Positions 34,699-42,447 of a stretch of 64,000 bases of DNA are shown piece after piece. Under the pieces are notes generated by a model that worked only from the letters and a program-made list of their open reading frames with translations, did not search any database and had not been told where the DNA came from. The stretch lies in NCBI GenBank assembly GCA_001570385.1, contig BBYL01000014.1, positions 62,001 through 126,000 of the forward strand, in the 5' to 3' direction. A program made the position numbers and the translations under genes. Source of the stretch: Microtetraspora glauca. Its GTDB lineage: Bacteria; Actinomycetota; Actinomycetes; Streptosporangiales; Streptosporangiaceae. Positions within the stretch are counted from its first letter, which is position 1, and each line of letters begins with the position of its first letter.

Positions 34699-35517
34699 TC
34701 AGCGGAGGAGGAAGGCGCAGAGCAGCAGGGTCGTGGTCGTCGCGCACTCCGCCAGCGCGCCGAGCACGTCCCCCGTGATCCCGCCGAGCCTGCGGACCGC
34801 CCGCCGCCGCAGCAGCGCCGCGGCCATGAGGCCGGCCAGCACGGCCAGCGGGTACGCGACCGGCGCCCACCGGAACACCGACCGGAGCGGCGAGGGCTCG
34901 AGTGCGGGCAGGAGGACGGCCGCGCACAGGAGGGCCGGCGCGGTCACGGCGATGGCGGGGCCACGCCGTACGGTGCCCGCGACGAAGGCGCCCAGCCCCC
35001 CGGGGCGGGCGGCGGGGACGCTGACGCGACAGGCCCAGGTGATCGCGAGCCGTCCGGTGACGCAGGCGGCGATCAGCGCGGGCGGTCCCCAGCCGTCCAT
35101 CCGGGTCAGCGCGGCCACCTGCGCGAGCAGCGTGAACACGAGCGTGACCACGCCGAACGGCCCGATGTCGGAGCGCTTCATGATGTCGAGCGCCTGATCG
35201 GCGGGCTTGCCGCTGCCCAGGCCGTCGGCCAGGTCGGCGAGCCCGTCCAGGTGCAGGCAGCGGGTCAGCCAGGCGAGCGCCCCGACCGCGAGCACGGAGG
35301 CCAGCAGCGCGGAACCGCTCGCCCAGCGCGCACCGATCGACACGGCGGCGGCGGCGACCCCGAGCACCAGCCCGGCGAGCGGGGCCAGGAGCATCCCGCG
35401 TCCGGCGATCCGGCGATTCACCTCGATCGCGCGTACCGGGAACACGCTCAGGGTTCCCAGCGCGAACCGCCATGCCGCCGCCGTGGAGGCGGGGTCCTGC
35501 TCTGGTGTTCCGGACAC
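34699..35517 (-). CDS. cobS: Adenosylcobinamide-GDP ribazoletransferase CobS
   Basis: Last step of cobalamin assembly: joins adenosylcobinamide-GDP and alpha-ribazole. About 272 aa membrane enzyme. Hallmarks are HLDGLADLADGLGSG (metal/substrate Asp residues) and MKRSDIGPFGVV; six or so hydrophobic helices. GTG 35517 places the start just before the conserved FALGTLSVFPVR; the frame extends to 35679 with a polar, non-conserved stretch. Downstream of cobU on the same strand. Confidence 0.93.
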   Translation of the reverse strand: MSGTPEQDPASTAAAWRFALGTLSVFPVRAIEVNRRIAGRGMLLAPLAGLVLGVAAAAVSIGARWASGSALLASVLAVGALAWLTRCLHLDGLADLADGLGSGKPADQALDIMKRSDIGPFGVVTLVFTLLAQVAALTRMDGWGPPALIAACVTGRLAITWACRVSVPAARPGGLGAFVAGTVRRGPAIAVTAPALLCAAVLLPALEPSPLRSVFRWAPVAYPLAVLAGLMAAALLRRRAVRRLGGITGDVLGALAECATTTTLLLCAFLLR

Positions 35518-35689
35518 AACGGGTGATGGTAGTGGCGTGCCGAGGCTGGAACGTGTGCGCTCCCCGCCGCCCGTCGCTCGGCCCCACGCGGACCGGTCCG
35601 AGGCGGAGGAGGCGTCCGTCGGTTCGCCCGCCAGGTCCTCACGCTGTCGCTCTCCACCGGGAGTTCCCCCGAGAGCCACGGAAGACGGC

Positions 35690-36919
35690 TCAGATCGGGA
35701 GCGGCAGCACCCGGCCCGCCACGACGAGCGCCACCTCCTCGGACTCGCGGGCGAGGCGCTGGTTGAGGCGCCCCAGAGCGTCGCGGAAGAGCCGGCCGCT
35801 CGCGGTCGCCGGGATCACGCCGAACCCGACCTCGTCGCTCACGGCGACGACCCGTGCCGATGTCCGCCGCCACGCCTCGACCAACTCGTCGCACCGCAGA
35901 GCCACCCGGTCGAGCGGGGACGGCTCCACGTCGGTCGTACGGGAGGCGTCGTTCTCGCGGTGACCCTCATCCTCGTGGGGGTCGTCACCCCGGCGGGGAG
36001 CGGCGCCTTCGCGGGGGCCGCCGTTCTCGTGTGGGGAGTCCTGATCGTCGAGGGTGTTCCGCCCTTGTGCGGCCGCGCTCTCCTGGCCCGGCCAGGCGCC
36101 GCACTCGTCGAAGACGGCGGCGATCCAGGTGCCGAGCCCGTCGATGAGGAGCGTTCCGGACGACGCGCGGAGCAGCCCGGCGAGGTCGGTGGTCTCCACC
36201 GTCCCCCAGTGCGCGGGACGACGGTCGCGGTGCGCCCGCACTCTGGCGAGCCAGGAGGGATCGTCACCACCCGAGGGGCCCGTCGCCACATAGGTGACCT
36301 CCGCCTCGGCCGCGAGCCGAAGTTCCGCCTCCTCCGATTTGCCGGAGCGGGCGCCGCCGAGCAGGAGCGTGCGCCGTGGCGCGGACCGGGCGGGTGAGGG
36401 CAGGTCCCGCGTCTCCAGCGCGGTGCCGTCGGGCACGGCCTCCACCCCCCAGAACGCGAGCCGGCGGGCCAGCTCCGCCTCGGATGGGACACGATGGTCG
36501 AGGCCGACGGCGACGACGCGGGTGCGCGGCGTCACCCGGCCCCTCCGGCGCAGGTCGCCGAGCCGCTCGGGCCGGTCGAGCGGGTCGAGGAGCACCACGT
36601 CGTACGGCGCGGGCGCCTGTTCGTCCGGAGGCCCCTCCCGCCCTACGCGCTGGATGCCCGTGTGGAGCAGCCGCCCTCCGTCCGGGCCGGTCACCGCGAG
36701 ACCGTCCGGAGTGTGCTCCATGGCGTGGCCGTCCGGTCCCGGCCGCGGACTCGTGCGGGAGGGGGTGGGGGACGGATCGGGGGAGAGCCGTACCACGTCG
36801 TCGACGACGACCGACAGGGGGCGGCGGGGCAGGGCGCTCGTCCGTCCGCAGGAGGCGCAGCGGCAGCCGGGGGAGGGCCATCCTTCGGGGCCGGCCGTTC
36901 CCTCCAGGAAGATCCTCAT
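35690..36919 (-). CDS. cobU: Bifunctional adenosylcobinamide kinase/guanylyltransferase with N-terminal extension
   Basis: Phosphorylates and guanylylates adenosylcobinamide. About 409 aa. The C-terminal CobU domain has the P-loop LLLGGARSGKSEEAE (near residue 185), TYVATG, LIDGLGTWIA and DEVGFGVIPATASGR. An extra N-terminal module (MRIFLEGTAG, then GCRCASCGRT) is common in actinobacterial CobU. Between DGLGTWIAAVFDECG and the next helix a His/Asp/Glu-rich insertion of about 60 residues is unusual. ATG 36919 follows GGAGGGG; longer frames upstream look non-coding. Confidence 0.9.
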   Translation of the reverse strand: MRIFLEGTAGPEGWPSPGCRCASCGRTSALPRRPLSVVVDDVVRLSPDPSPTPSRTSPRPGPDGHAMEHTPDGLAVTGPDGGRLLHTGIQRVGREGPPDEQAPAPYDVVLLDPLDRPERLGDLRRRGRVTPRTRVVAVGLDHRVPSEAELARRLAFWGVEAVPDGTALETRDLPSPARSAPRRTLLLGGARSGKSEEAELRLAAEAEVTYVATGPSGGDDPSWLARVRAHRDRRPAHWGTVETTDLAGLLRASSGTLLIDGLGTWIAAVFDECGAWPGQESAAAQGRNTLDDQDSPHENGGPREGAAPRRGDDPHEDEGHRENDASRTTDVEPSPLDRVALRCDELVEAWRRTSARVVAVSDEVGFGVIPATASGRLFRDALGRLNQRLARESEEVALVVAGRVLPLPI

Positions 36920-37196
36920 TTCGTCCCCTCCGTGCCGCAGGGCCCGCCCGATGCCGGGCCCTGCTGAGGCCGTCGCTCGCTCCTCCCGGTCCTGTACGCC
37001 GGGTCCGCGCGACGCCATCTTCCCGTGCCGCCCGCCCGCGGCGGATGGCGGGGCGTCGGAAGGCCGTTCCCGGTACGTACTGGAAGGATCGCCGTCCTGA
37101 GCGGTTGTATGGTCGGCGGGACCTGCTCGGAGATCGCGAACCACCGGATCGCGGCCGGGGCGGGTGTCGGCCGGACCCGGAAAAGGAGCGTAAGTC

Positions 37197-37403
37197 ATGA
37201 CGTGGCGATGGCGTTACGAGGACGCGAACGGTGGCGAGGTGACCAACCGGGACCTGCCGAGGGAGATCTTCACGAGCCAGGCCGACGCCGAGTCCTGGCT
37301 CGGGGAGAGCTGGCGGGAGCTGCTGGATTCCGGCGTCGAGCAGGTGTCGCTGCTTGAAGAGGACCGCGTCGAGTACGCGGCGATGTCGCTGCGCTCGGAG
37401 TGA
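37197..37403 (+). CDS. Conserved small actinobacterial protein
   Basis: 68 aa, beginning MTWRWRYEDANGGEV, with TSQADAESWLGESWRELLDS in the middle; acidic. Short proteins of this pattern are widespread in actinomycetes and unnamed. AAGGAG lies upstream of ATG 37197. No membrane segment or catalytic motif. Function unknown. Confidence 0.8.
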   Translation: MTWRWRYEDANGGEVTNRDLPREIFTSQADAESWLGESWRELLDSGVEQVSLLEEDRVEYAAMSLRSE

Positions 37404-37461
37404 TGAGCCGCGCGACGCCGTGATGGCCGCCCCCGGCTCCGCGTCTGTGGCCGGGGCGGCT

Positions 37462-38058
37462 TCAGGCGGCATCAAGGGAGTCGAGCCAGGCCAGCAGGCG
37501 GGCGCCCTCGCGGTCCATGACCCCCGGGTCCCGCAGGGCGTTGGCCAGCAGGGACATGCCCTGATAGGCGCCCACCAGCGTCAGGGCCAGGCCGTCTGGT
37601 TCCGGCTGGCCCAGTTCGCGGAACTGACGCTCCACCCAGGCGAGCAGTAGCCGGATGACCTTGCCCGCCTCGACGTCGAGGCCGCCCTCGTCGCGCTTGT
37701 CCAGTTCGACGGCGAGGGTGCCGGTAGGGCAGCCGTAGCGGGCGGCGAGGTCGCGCTGGCCCATCCAGGTCTCGATGAGGCCTCTGAGGCGCAGGCGGGG
37801 ATCGGTGAGCCGGTCCAGGTGGCCGGTGAGCAGTTCCAGTCGCCGCGCGTGCTCGGAGAGCGCGGCGGCGACCAGATCGTCCTTGGTCTTGAAGTAGTAG
37901 TACACGTTGCCGGCGGGGACGTCGGCCACCCGCGCGATGTCGGCGATGGTGGTGCGCTCGGCACCCTGCCGGTGCAGGACTTCCGCCGCGGCCCTCATGA
38001 GTCGTCGCCGCTTGGCGTCAGCCGCCCGGACTCGGCCGGACTCTTTCAAGTCAGTCAC
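37462..38058 (-). CDS. TetR-family regulator
   Basis: 198 aa. HTH: RLMRAAAEVLHRQGAERTTI, then ARVADVPAGNVYYYFKTKDDL. The C-terminal domain resembles TetR_C regulators of reductases (RYGCPTGTLAVELDK). GTG 38058 overlaps one of two similar operator-like palindromes in the divergent promoter region shared with the NmrA-like gene, so it likely represses both. Confidence 0.92.
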   Translation of the reverse strand: MTDLKESGRVRAADAKRRRLMRAAAEVLHRQGAERTTIADIARVADVPAGNVYYYFKTKDDLVAAALSEHARRLELLTGHLDRLTDPRLRLRGLIETWMGQRDLAARYGCPTGTLAVELDKRDEGGLDVEAGKVIRLLLAWVERQFRELGQPEPDGLALTLVGAYQGMSLLANALRDPGVMDREGARLLAWLDSLDAA

Positions 38059-38068
38059 CTCACTAACT
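38049..38068. promoter_or_regulatory. TetR operator 1, over the regulator start codon
   Basis: AGTCAGT, 6 nt (CACCTC), ACTAACT: inverted half-sites AGTyAGT. Overlaps the GTG of the TetR gene. Confidence 0.6.
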
Positions 38069-38098
38069 ATATGTCTCTCATGTGTTAGGGTCCTTCTC

Positions 38099-38114
38099 AG
38101 TCAGTCAACTAACT
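38099..38114. promoter_or_regulatory. TetR operator 2, before the NmrA-like gene
   Basis: AGTCAGT, 2 nt (CA), ACTAACT: the same half-sites as operator 1 in closer spacing, 20 nt before ATG 38135. Confidence 0.6.
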
Positions 38115-38134
38115 AACAACTCGAAGGGCCTCTC

Positions 38135-38968
38135 ATGATCGTTGTCACCGGTGCCACCGGGAACGTCGGCCGCACGCTGGTCCGCATCCTCGCCGAGCAG
38201 GGTCGCGAGGTGACCGCGGTCTCCCGCCGGATGGCACAGGCCGACGCGCCGTCCGGCGTCCGCGCGGTCGCCGCCGACCTCTCGCAGCCGCACGCTGACG
38301 TGTTCGCGGGGGCGGACGCGGTCTTCCTGCTGGTCGGCGGAGAGCTGATGATGGTCGGCGACCCGGTCCGGGTCGTCGCCCCGTTGGCGGCCGCAGGCAG
38401 GATCGTCCTGCTCTCCTCCCAGGGGGTGGCCACCCGCCCGGATTCCTTGTCGCACGGCCGGGCGTTCGCCGCCTACGAGCAGGCCGTCATGGACTCCGGC
38501 GCCGAGTGGGCCATCCTGCGGCCCGGAGGCTTCGCCTCCAACGCCTACGCCTGGGCGCCGTCCATCAAAACGTCCCGTACGGCCGCCGCCCCCTTCGGCG
38601 AGGTCGGCCTCCCGGTCATCGATCCCGACGACATCGCCGCCGTGGCCGCCGTCACCCTGACTCGGCCGGGCCACGCGGAGGCGATCTACGAACTGACCGG
38701 CCCCGCGCCGATCACCCCGCGCGGGCGCGCGGCCGCCATCGGTGACGCCATCGGCGAGCCCGTCACCTTCGTCGACCAGACCCGAGAGGAGGCCCGCGCC
38801 CAGATGCTCACCTTCATGCCCGCCCCGGTGGCGGACACCACCCTCGACATCCTCGGCACCCCGACCGTCCGGGAGCAGACCGTCAGCCCCGACGTCGAGA
38901 AGATCCTCGGTCGCGCCCCCGGCACCTTCGCCGACTGGGCCAGGCGCAATGCCGCGGCCTTTCGCTGA
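38135..38968 (+). CDS. NmrA-like NAD(P)-binding oxidoreductase
   Basis: 277 aa, atypical short-chain dehydrogenase fold: MIVVTGATGNVGRTLVRIL at the N-terminus, VFLLVGGE, IVLLSSQGVATRP and the substrate-side ILRPGGFASNAYAW. It lacks the YxxxK pair of classical SDRs. May be a quinone or NAD(P)H-sensing oxidoreductase. Divergent from and probably controlled by the TetR gene. Confidence 0.9.
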   Translation: MIVVTGATGNVGRTLVRILAEQGREVTAVSRRMAQADAPSGVRAVAADLSQPHADVFAGADAVFLLVGGELMMVGDPVRVVAPLAAAGRIVLLSSQGVATRPDSLSHGRAFAAYEQAVMDSGAEWAILRPGGFASNAYAWAPSIKTSRTAAAPFGEVGLPVIDPDDIAAVAAVTLTRPGHAEAIYELTGPAPITPRGRAAAIGDAIGEPVTFVDQTREEARAQMLTFMPAPVADTTLDILGTPTVREQTVSPDVEKILGRAPGTFADWARRNAAAFR

Positions 38969-39028
38969 TGCCTTTCGCTGATGCCGCGGCCGGTCGGGGC
39001 GCTCAACCCCCACCCATGTAGCGGAATG

Positions 39029-39074
39029 CGAGACGTCATCTCTATTGACGGAACCTTTGGCGCAGGTCTAGCGT
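39029..39074 (+). promoter_or_regulatory. Operator G and promoter of the dioxygenase transcript
   Basis: CGAGACGTCATCTCT (39029-39043) matches the regional operator CRAGAYnnnRTCTCG in all defined positions but the last. TTGACG (39045-39050), an 18-nt spacer and TAGCGT (39069-39074) form a promoter with the same geometry as those at 56676 and 59284. Confidence 0.65.
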
Positions 39075-39106
39075 GGCGGAAAGACGACCACCCGCAGGAG
39101 AGCGCC

Positions 39107-39235
39107 ATGATCCACGTTGCCGTACCCGGCTTCGGGGCGATCCTGTCCGGCTGGGAGGAACCGATGCGAGTCCGCCCGCCGCGGAAGGGCATGCGCCCTG
39201 GCACCGCCGCGGGAGATCCGCAGACCCCTTTCTGA
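39107..39235 (+). CDS. 42-aa ORF at the head of the dioxygenase transcript
   Basis: Begins MIHVAVPGFGAILSGWEEPM and ends in a basic, Pro/Gly-rich tail. GCAGGAG precedes ATG 39107 at good spacing, and the promoter at 39045-39074 would start RNA about 26 nt upstream, so it should be translated. It matches no family I know. It could be a leader peptide, a small protein or a peptide precursor; the 157 nt to the dioxygenase start hold nothing obvious. Confidence 0.45.
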   Translation: MIHVAVPGFGAILSGWEEPMRVRPPRKGMRPGTAAGDPQTPF

Positions 39236-39392
39236 TCTCCGCATCAGAGGCGAGCGGCGCCGCACGAGCGGTCCCGCGGCGTCGTCCGCCGTCCTCGCCT
39301 GTCCGGACTCCCGCATCCCGGCTGTGACGGCCTTTTCGAGCTGTCACCGCCCTTCTGAGACGCGACCCCCAAAGTACTCGGAGTGCATCATC

Positions 39393-40469
39393 ATGACCAC
39401 AGAGGTCTCCCTGTCCCCGATCACCGGCCCGTCCGCATGGCGTGGCGACGAGCTGGCCGGATCCACCGAATGGATCTACCTCCTCAGCGACGCGGAGCGC
39501 GAGGAGCTCGAGGAGGTCGGCCGTAAGTTCGTCGCGGACGACCCCGACCTGCGCACCGTGGTCGCGGCCGACTATCCGCTGTCCGCCGCGACCGGTCTGA
39601 TGGAGGAGTGCGCGCGGCAGATGGACGCCGGGCGCGGGTTCGTCCTGGTCCGCGGTCTGCGCACCGAGGAGTACGGCGACGCGCTGGCAGGTGCGATCTT
39701 CTTCCTGATGGGCCTGCACCTCGGCACGCCGATGGAGCAGAACCAGCTCGGCAACGTGCTCGACCACGTCATCGCGACGTCCAACAAGACGCTGGACGAC
39801 CCGGGCGCGCTGCCGTCGCGGGTGCGCGACCGGCTGCCGTTCCACTCCGACAGCTCCGACGTCGTCGCGCTGATGTGCCTGCGCGCCTCGAAGGAGGGCG
39901 GCGCCAGCAGCCTGGTGAGCGGTACGACGATCTACAACGAGATCCTGCGCCGCCGGCCCGACCTCGCCCCCCTGCTGTTCGAGCCCTGGCACTGGGACTG
40001 GCGGGGCCAGGACCCGGACGCGCTGTCCGAGACCTACGTGTCCCCGATCTGCAGCTACGTCGACGGCATCTTCAGCACGTACGCGGGCAGCACGATGATC
40101 TTCTCCGCGCAGAAGTACGACGGCGTGCCCCGGCTGACCGAGGACCAGATCGAGCTGCTGCACCTCTACGACGAGATCACCCAGGAGCCCGGACTCGCGC
40201 TCGACATGGACTTCCAGCCGGGTGACGTCCAGTGGCTGCTGAACTACGCCGCCCTGCACTCGCGCACCGAGTACATCGACTGGCCGGAGCCGGAGCGCCG
40301 CCGCCACCTGCTCCGCCTCTGGCTCAAGCGCGACGTGGGCCGCCCGCTCGTGGACGGCTTCGGCAAGAACGTCGTGAAGGCGCGCGGCGCCGAGGAGAAG
40401 AAGATAGTGGAGGGCGGCGCCTTCCACATCGCCGAGGCGGTCGTGCCCAACCAGGACTGGGGCAACTGA
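39393..40469 (+). CDS. TauD/TfdA-like Fe(II)/2-oxoglutarate dioxygenase
   Basis: About 358 aa, clavaminate-synthase-like fold. Iron ligands His and Asp are in LPFHSDSSD (near residue 150); the distal His and the 2-oxoglutarate Arg fit RRRHLLRLWLKR near residue 300. It would hydroxylate an unknown substrate with O2 and 2-oxoglutarate. ATG 39393 is preceded by a weak GGAG. Terminated by the hairpin at 40490. Operator G upstream ties it to the catabolic regulon. Confidence 0.88.
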   Translation: MTTEVSLSPITGPSAWRGDELAGSTEWIYLLSDAEREELEEVGRKFVADDPDLRTVVAADYPLSAATGLMEECARQMDAGRGFVLVRGLRTEEYGDALAGAIFFLMGLHLGTPMEQNQLGNVLDHVIATSNKTLDDPGALPSRVRDRLPFHSDSSDVVALMCLRASKEGGASSLVSGTTIYNEILRRRPDLAPLLFEPWHWDWRGQDPDALSETYVSPICSYVDGIFSTYAGSTMIFSAQKYDGVPRLTEDQIELLHLYDEITQEPGLALDMDFQPGDVQWLLNYAALHSRTEYIDWPEPERRRHLLRLWLKRDVGRPLVDGFGKNVVKARGAEEKKIVEGGAFHIAEAVVPNQDWGN

Positions 40470-40489
40470 CCGCTGGTCCGGCCCGCGAC

Positions 40490-40528
40490 GGAACGGCCGA
40501 CAGGGATCGCCCCCCTGTCGGCCGTTCC
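40490..40528 (+). terminator. Terminator of the dioxygenase gene
   Basis: GGAACGGCCGACAGGG (40490-40505) pairs perfectly over 16 bp with 40513-40528; 7-nt loop. Confidence 0.85.
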
Positions 40529-40571
40529 CGTCTGTCCGCCCGGCCGGTCCCGGCCGCTTCTCCCCAAAACG

Positions 40572-40605
40572 GAGATGCCCTGGGGAACGGTCCCCAGGGC
40601 ATCTC
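40572..40605 (-). terminator. Terminator of the long leftward operon
   Basis: GAGATGCCCTGGGGA (40572-40586) pairs perfectly with 40591-40605 around a 4-nt loop. On the minus strand a TTTT run follows. Confidence 0.85.
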
Positions 40606-40617
40606 GTGTACGTGTTC

Positions 40618-41046
40618 CTAGGCCGACGGCGCCGACGGCTCGGTGAGCTGCCGGTGCACCTCGCCGCTGTCCCAGTAGTCCGTACGGTGCGTGATCAGGC
40701 CGTGCGCGCCCACCCGGAAGCGGAAGACGCCGCGTATCCGGACCGGCTTGCGCCCGGCGGAGACCAGCGTGAACGACATCCGGTAGGCGAGCGCCGCCCG
40801 GCCGTCCTCCACGATCAGGTCCTCGACGGCGTAGTGCAGGTCCGCGAAGTCGGCCAGGAACCCCGCGAGGTTCGCGCGGTAGCGATCGCGGCCGGTGACG
40901 TCACGGCCGAGCGTGGACGTGTGCTCGTTGACGAAGTCCGGACTCACGCAGGCCGCGATCGCGTCGGCGTCGTGCGCGTTCAGCGCGGCGACGTACCGCG
41001 CGACCGCGGCCCGGGTGAGTTCGGAGCTCAGGAGGGGTTCGCCCAC
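40618..41046 (-). CDS. SnoaL-like/NTF2-fold protein
   Basis: 142 aa cone-shaped alpha+beta barrel: AAVARYVAALNAHDADAIAA at the N-terminus, DFVNEHTSTLGRDVTGRD, and a C-terminal strand ITHRTDYWDSGEV. Typical of polyketide-cyclase-like or isomerase/lyase proteins. Last gene of the operon that runs from 48899, overlapping the VOC gene by 19 nt. It may act on a ring-opened or rearranged intermediate; no substrate known. Confidence 0.85.
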   Translation of the reverse strand: MGEPLLSSELTRAAVARYVAALNAHDADAIAACVSPDFVNEHTSTLGRDVTGRDRYRANLAGFLADFADLHYAVEDLIVEDGRAALAYRMSFTLVSAGRKPVRIRGVFRFRVGAHGLITHRTDYWDSGEVHRQLTEPSAPSA

Positions 41047-41480
41047 AGCTTGCGCACCGTGTCGAACACCTGCTGGTTGTGCGAGATCTCGATGACGTTG
41101 CCGTCGGGGTCCTTCAGGGCGCAGATGTAGCCGACCGGGTCGGGCATGTCCCGGGGCTCCCAGTGCAGGCAGCCCAGGTCGCGCGCCCGCTCGGCGATCG
41201 CGTCCACGTCGCCGCGCTCCGGCACCTCGATGCCGATGTGCGCGAACGGCGTCAGCAGCCCGAGCTGCCCGCCCTTGTCCTTGTTGAAGGACACGAGCAC
41301 CAGCACCATCGGCGTCTCGACCTGCTTGTCGTTGGACAACCAGGCGCTCTCACCGTCGGCGTCCCGGAACCGCTCCACGACGACCAGCGGCGTCAGCGCC
41401 GTGTAGAAGTCGATCGCCTTGTCGAGGTCGCCGGTCGGCAGGGCCACGTGCGTCCAGCGTGCCTGGGACAGACCGCTCAT
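41028..41480 (-). CDS. VOC-family (glyoxalase/extradiol dioxygenase-like) protein
   Basis: 150 aa with two beta-alpha-beta3 modules: WTHVALPTGDLDKAIDFYTA and FAHIGIEVPERGDVDAIAER, closing YICALKDPDGNVIEISHN. Metal ligands are suggested by His in WTHVAL and FAHIG and Glu in NVIEISH. Could be a lyase, isomerase or dioxygenase. 52 nt after the permease gene. Confidence 0.88.
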   Translation of the reverse strand: MSGLSQARWTHVALPTGDLDKAIDFYTALTPLVVVERFRDADGESAWLSNDKQVETPMVLVLVSFNKDKGGQLGLLTPFAHIGIEVPERGDVDAIAERARDLGCLHWEPRDMPDPVGYICALKDPDGNVIEISHNQQVFDTVRKLWANPS

Positions 41481-41532
41481 TTCTTCCTCCGATTTGTCTG
41501 ATCCATCAAGGGGTGGGTCATGGTGCCGTCCG

Positions 41533-42447
41533 TCAGGTGGAACCCCGTACGAACGGTTGCCCGAGCGCCTTCGGTTCGCGGTTCCTGGTCGCGAAGACCA
41601 GCATCGCGAGCAGCGCGAGCAGGTACGGCGCGACGACCAGGAGCTGCGAGTTCAGCGTCAGGCCGAGGGCGGGAAGCGCGAGGCGCATGGCGTCGGCCAG
41701 GCCGAAGAGCACGCAGCCGAGCAGCGTGCGGCCCAGCCGCCAGGCGCCGAAGATCACCGCCGCGATGACGATGTACCCGCGCCCCGCCGTCATGTTCTGG
41801 TTGAACGAGCCGACCTCGCCCACCGCCAGGTAGGCGCCGCCGAGGCCGGCCAGCGCGCCGCACCACAGCAGAGCCTGGCGGCGGCGCAGGTTGACGTGGA
41901 TGCCGGTGACGTCGGCGGCCTGCGGCTGCTCGCCGACGGCCCGCAGCTCCAGCCCCCACCTGCTGCGCTCCACGAGCCACCAGGTCAGCGGGATGACGAG
42001 GATCAGCAGGTACACCGGCCACCGCTCGACGAACAGCGGATGGCCGATCAGGGGGATGTCCCGCAGCCACGGGACGCTCACCTGCGACACCTGGTGGGAG
42101 TCGAACGAGCTGATCGTGATCAGGAAGCTGGTCAGCCCCAGCACGAGGGCGTTCAGCACCAGGCCGACCACGAACGTGTTGACCTCCAGGCGGTGCGCGA
42201 GGTTCCCGTGCACGAAGCCGATCAGCAGCCCGATCAGCACGCCCGCCACCAGTCCGGTGGTGGCGCTGCCGGTCGCCGACGCCGTGGCCACCGAGCCGAA
42301 CGCGGCGCCCAGCATCATGGCCTCGAGCGAGATGTTCATCGTCCCGGCCCGCTCGGCGAGGTACTCGCCGCAGGCGGCGAAGGCCAGCGGCACCGTGAGC
42401 CGGATCCCGCTGGACAGGATCGTGGAGATGTCGTCGGCGGCGCTCAC
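41533..42447 (-). CDS. ABC transporter permease, nucleoside/BMP type (NupQ/YufQ-like)
   Basis: 304 aa, 8-9 membrane helices, BPD_transp_2 family. AERAGTMNISLEAMMLGAAF is the family-typical N-terminal signature and GLELRAVGEQPQAADVTGI the coupling loop facing the ATPase. Overlaps the preceding permease by 4 nt. Partner in a four-gene importer with the genes up to 46319. Confidence 0.94.
   Translation of the reverse strand: MSAADDISTILSSGIRLTVPLAFAACGEYLAERAGTMNISLEAMMLGAAFGSVATASATGSATTGLVAGVLIGLLIGFVHGNLAHRLEVNTFVVGLVLNALVLGLTSFLITISSFDSHQVSQVSVPWLRDIPLIGHPLFVERWPVYLLILVIPLTWWLVERSRWGLELRAVGEQPQAADVTGIHVNLRRRQALLWCGALAGLGGAYLAVGEVGSFNQNMTAGRGYIVIAAVIFGAWRLGRTLLGCVLFGLADAMRLALPALGLTLNSQLLVVAPYLLALLAMLVFATRNREPKALGQPFVRGST

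Noticed and set aside
35517..35679. 54-residue N-terminal extension of CobS
   Set aside because: Polar, non-conserved and without a ribosome site; the conserved part starts just after GTG 35517.
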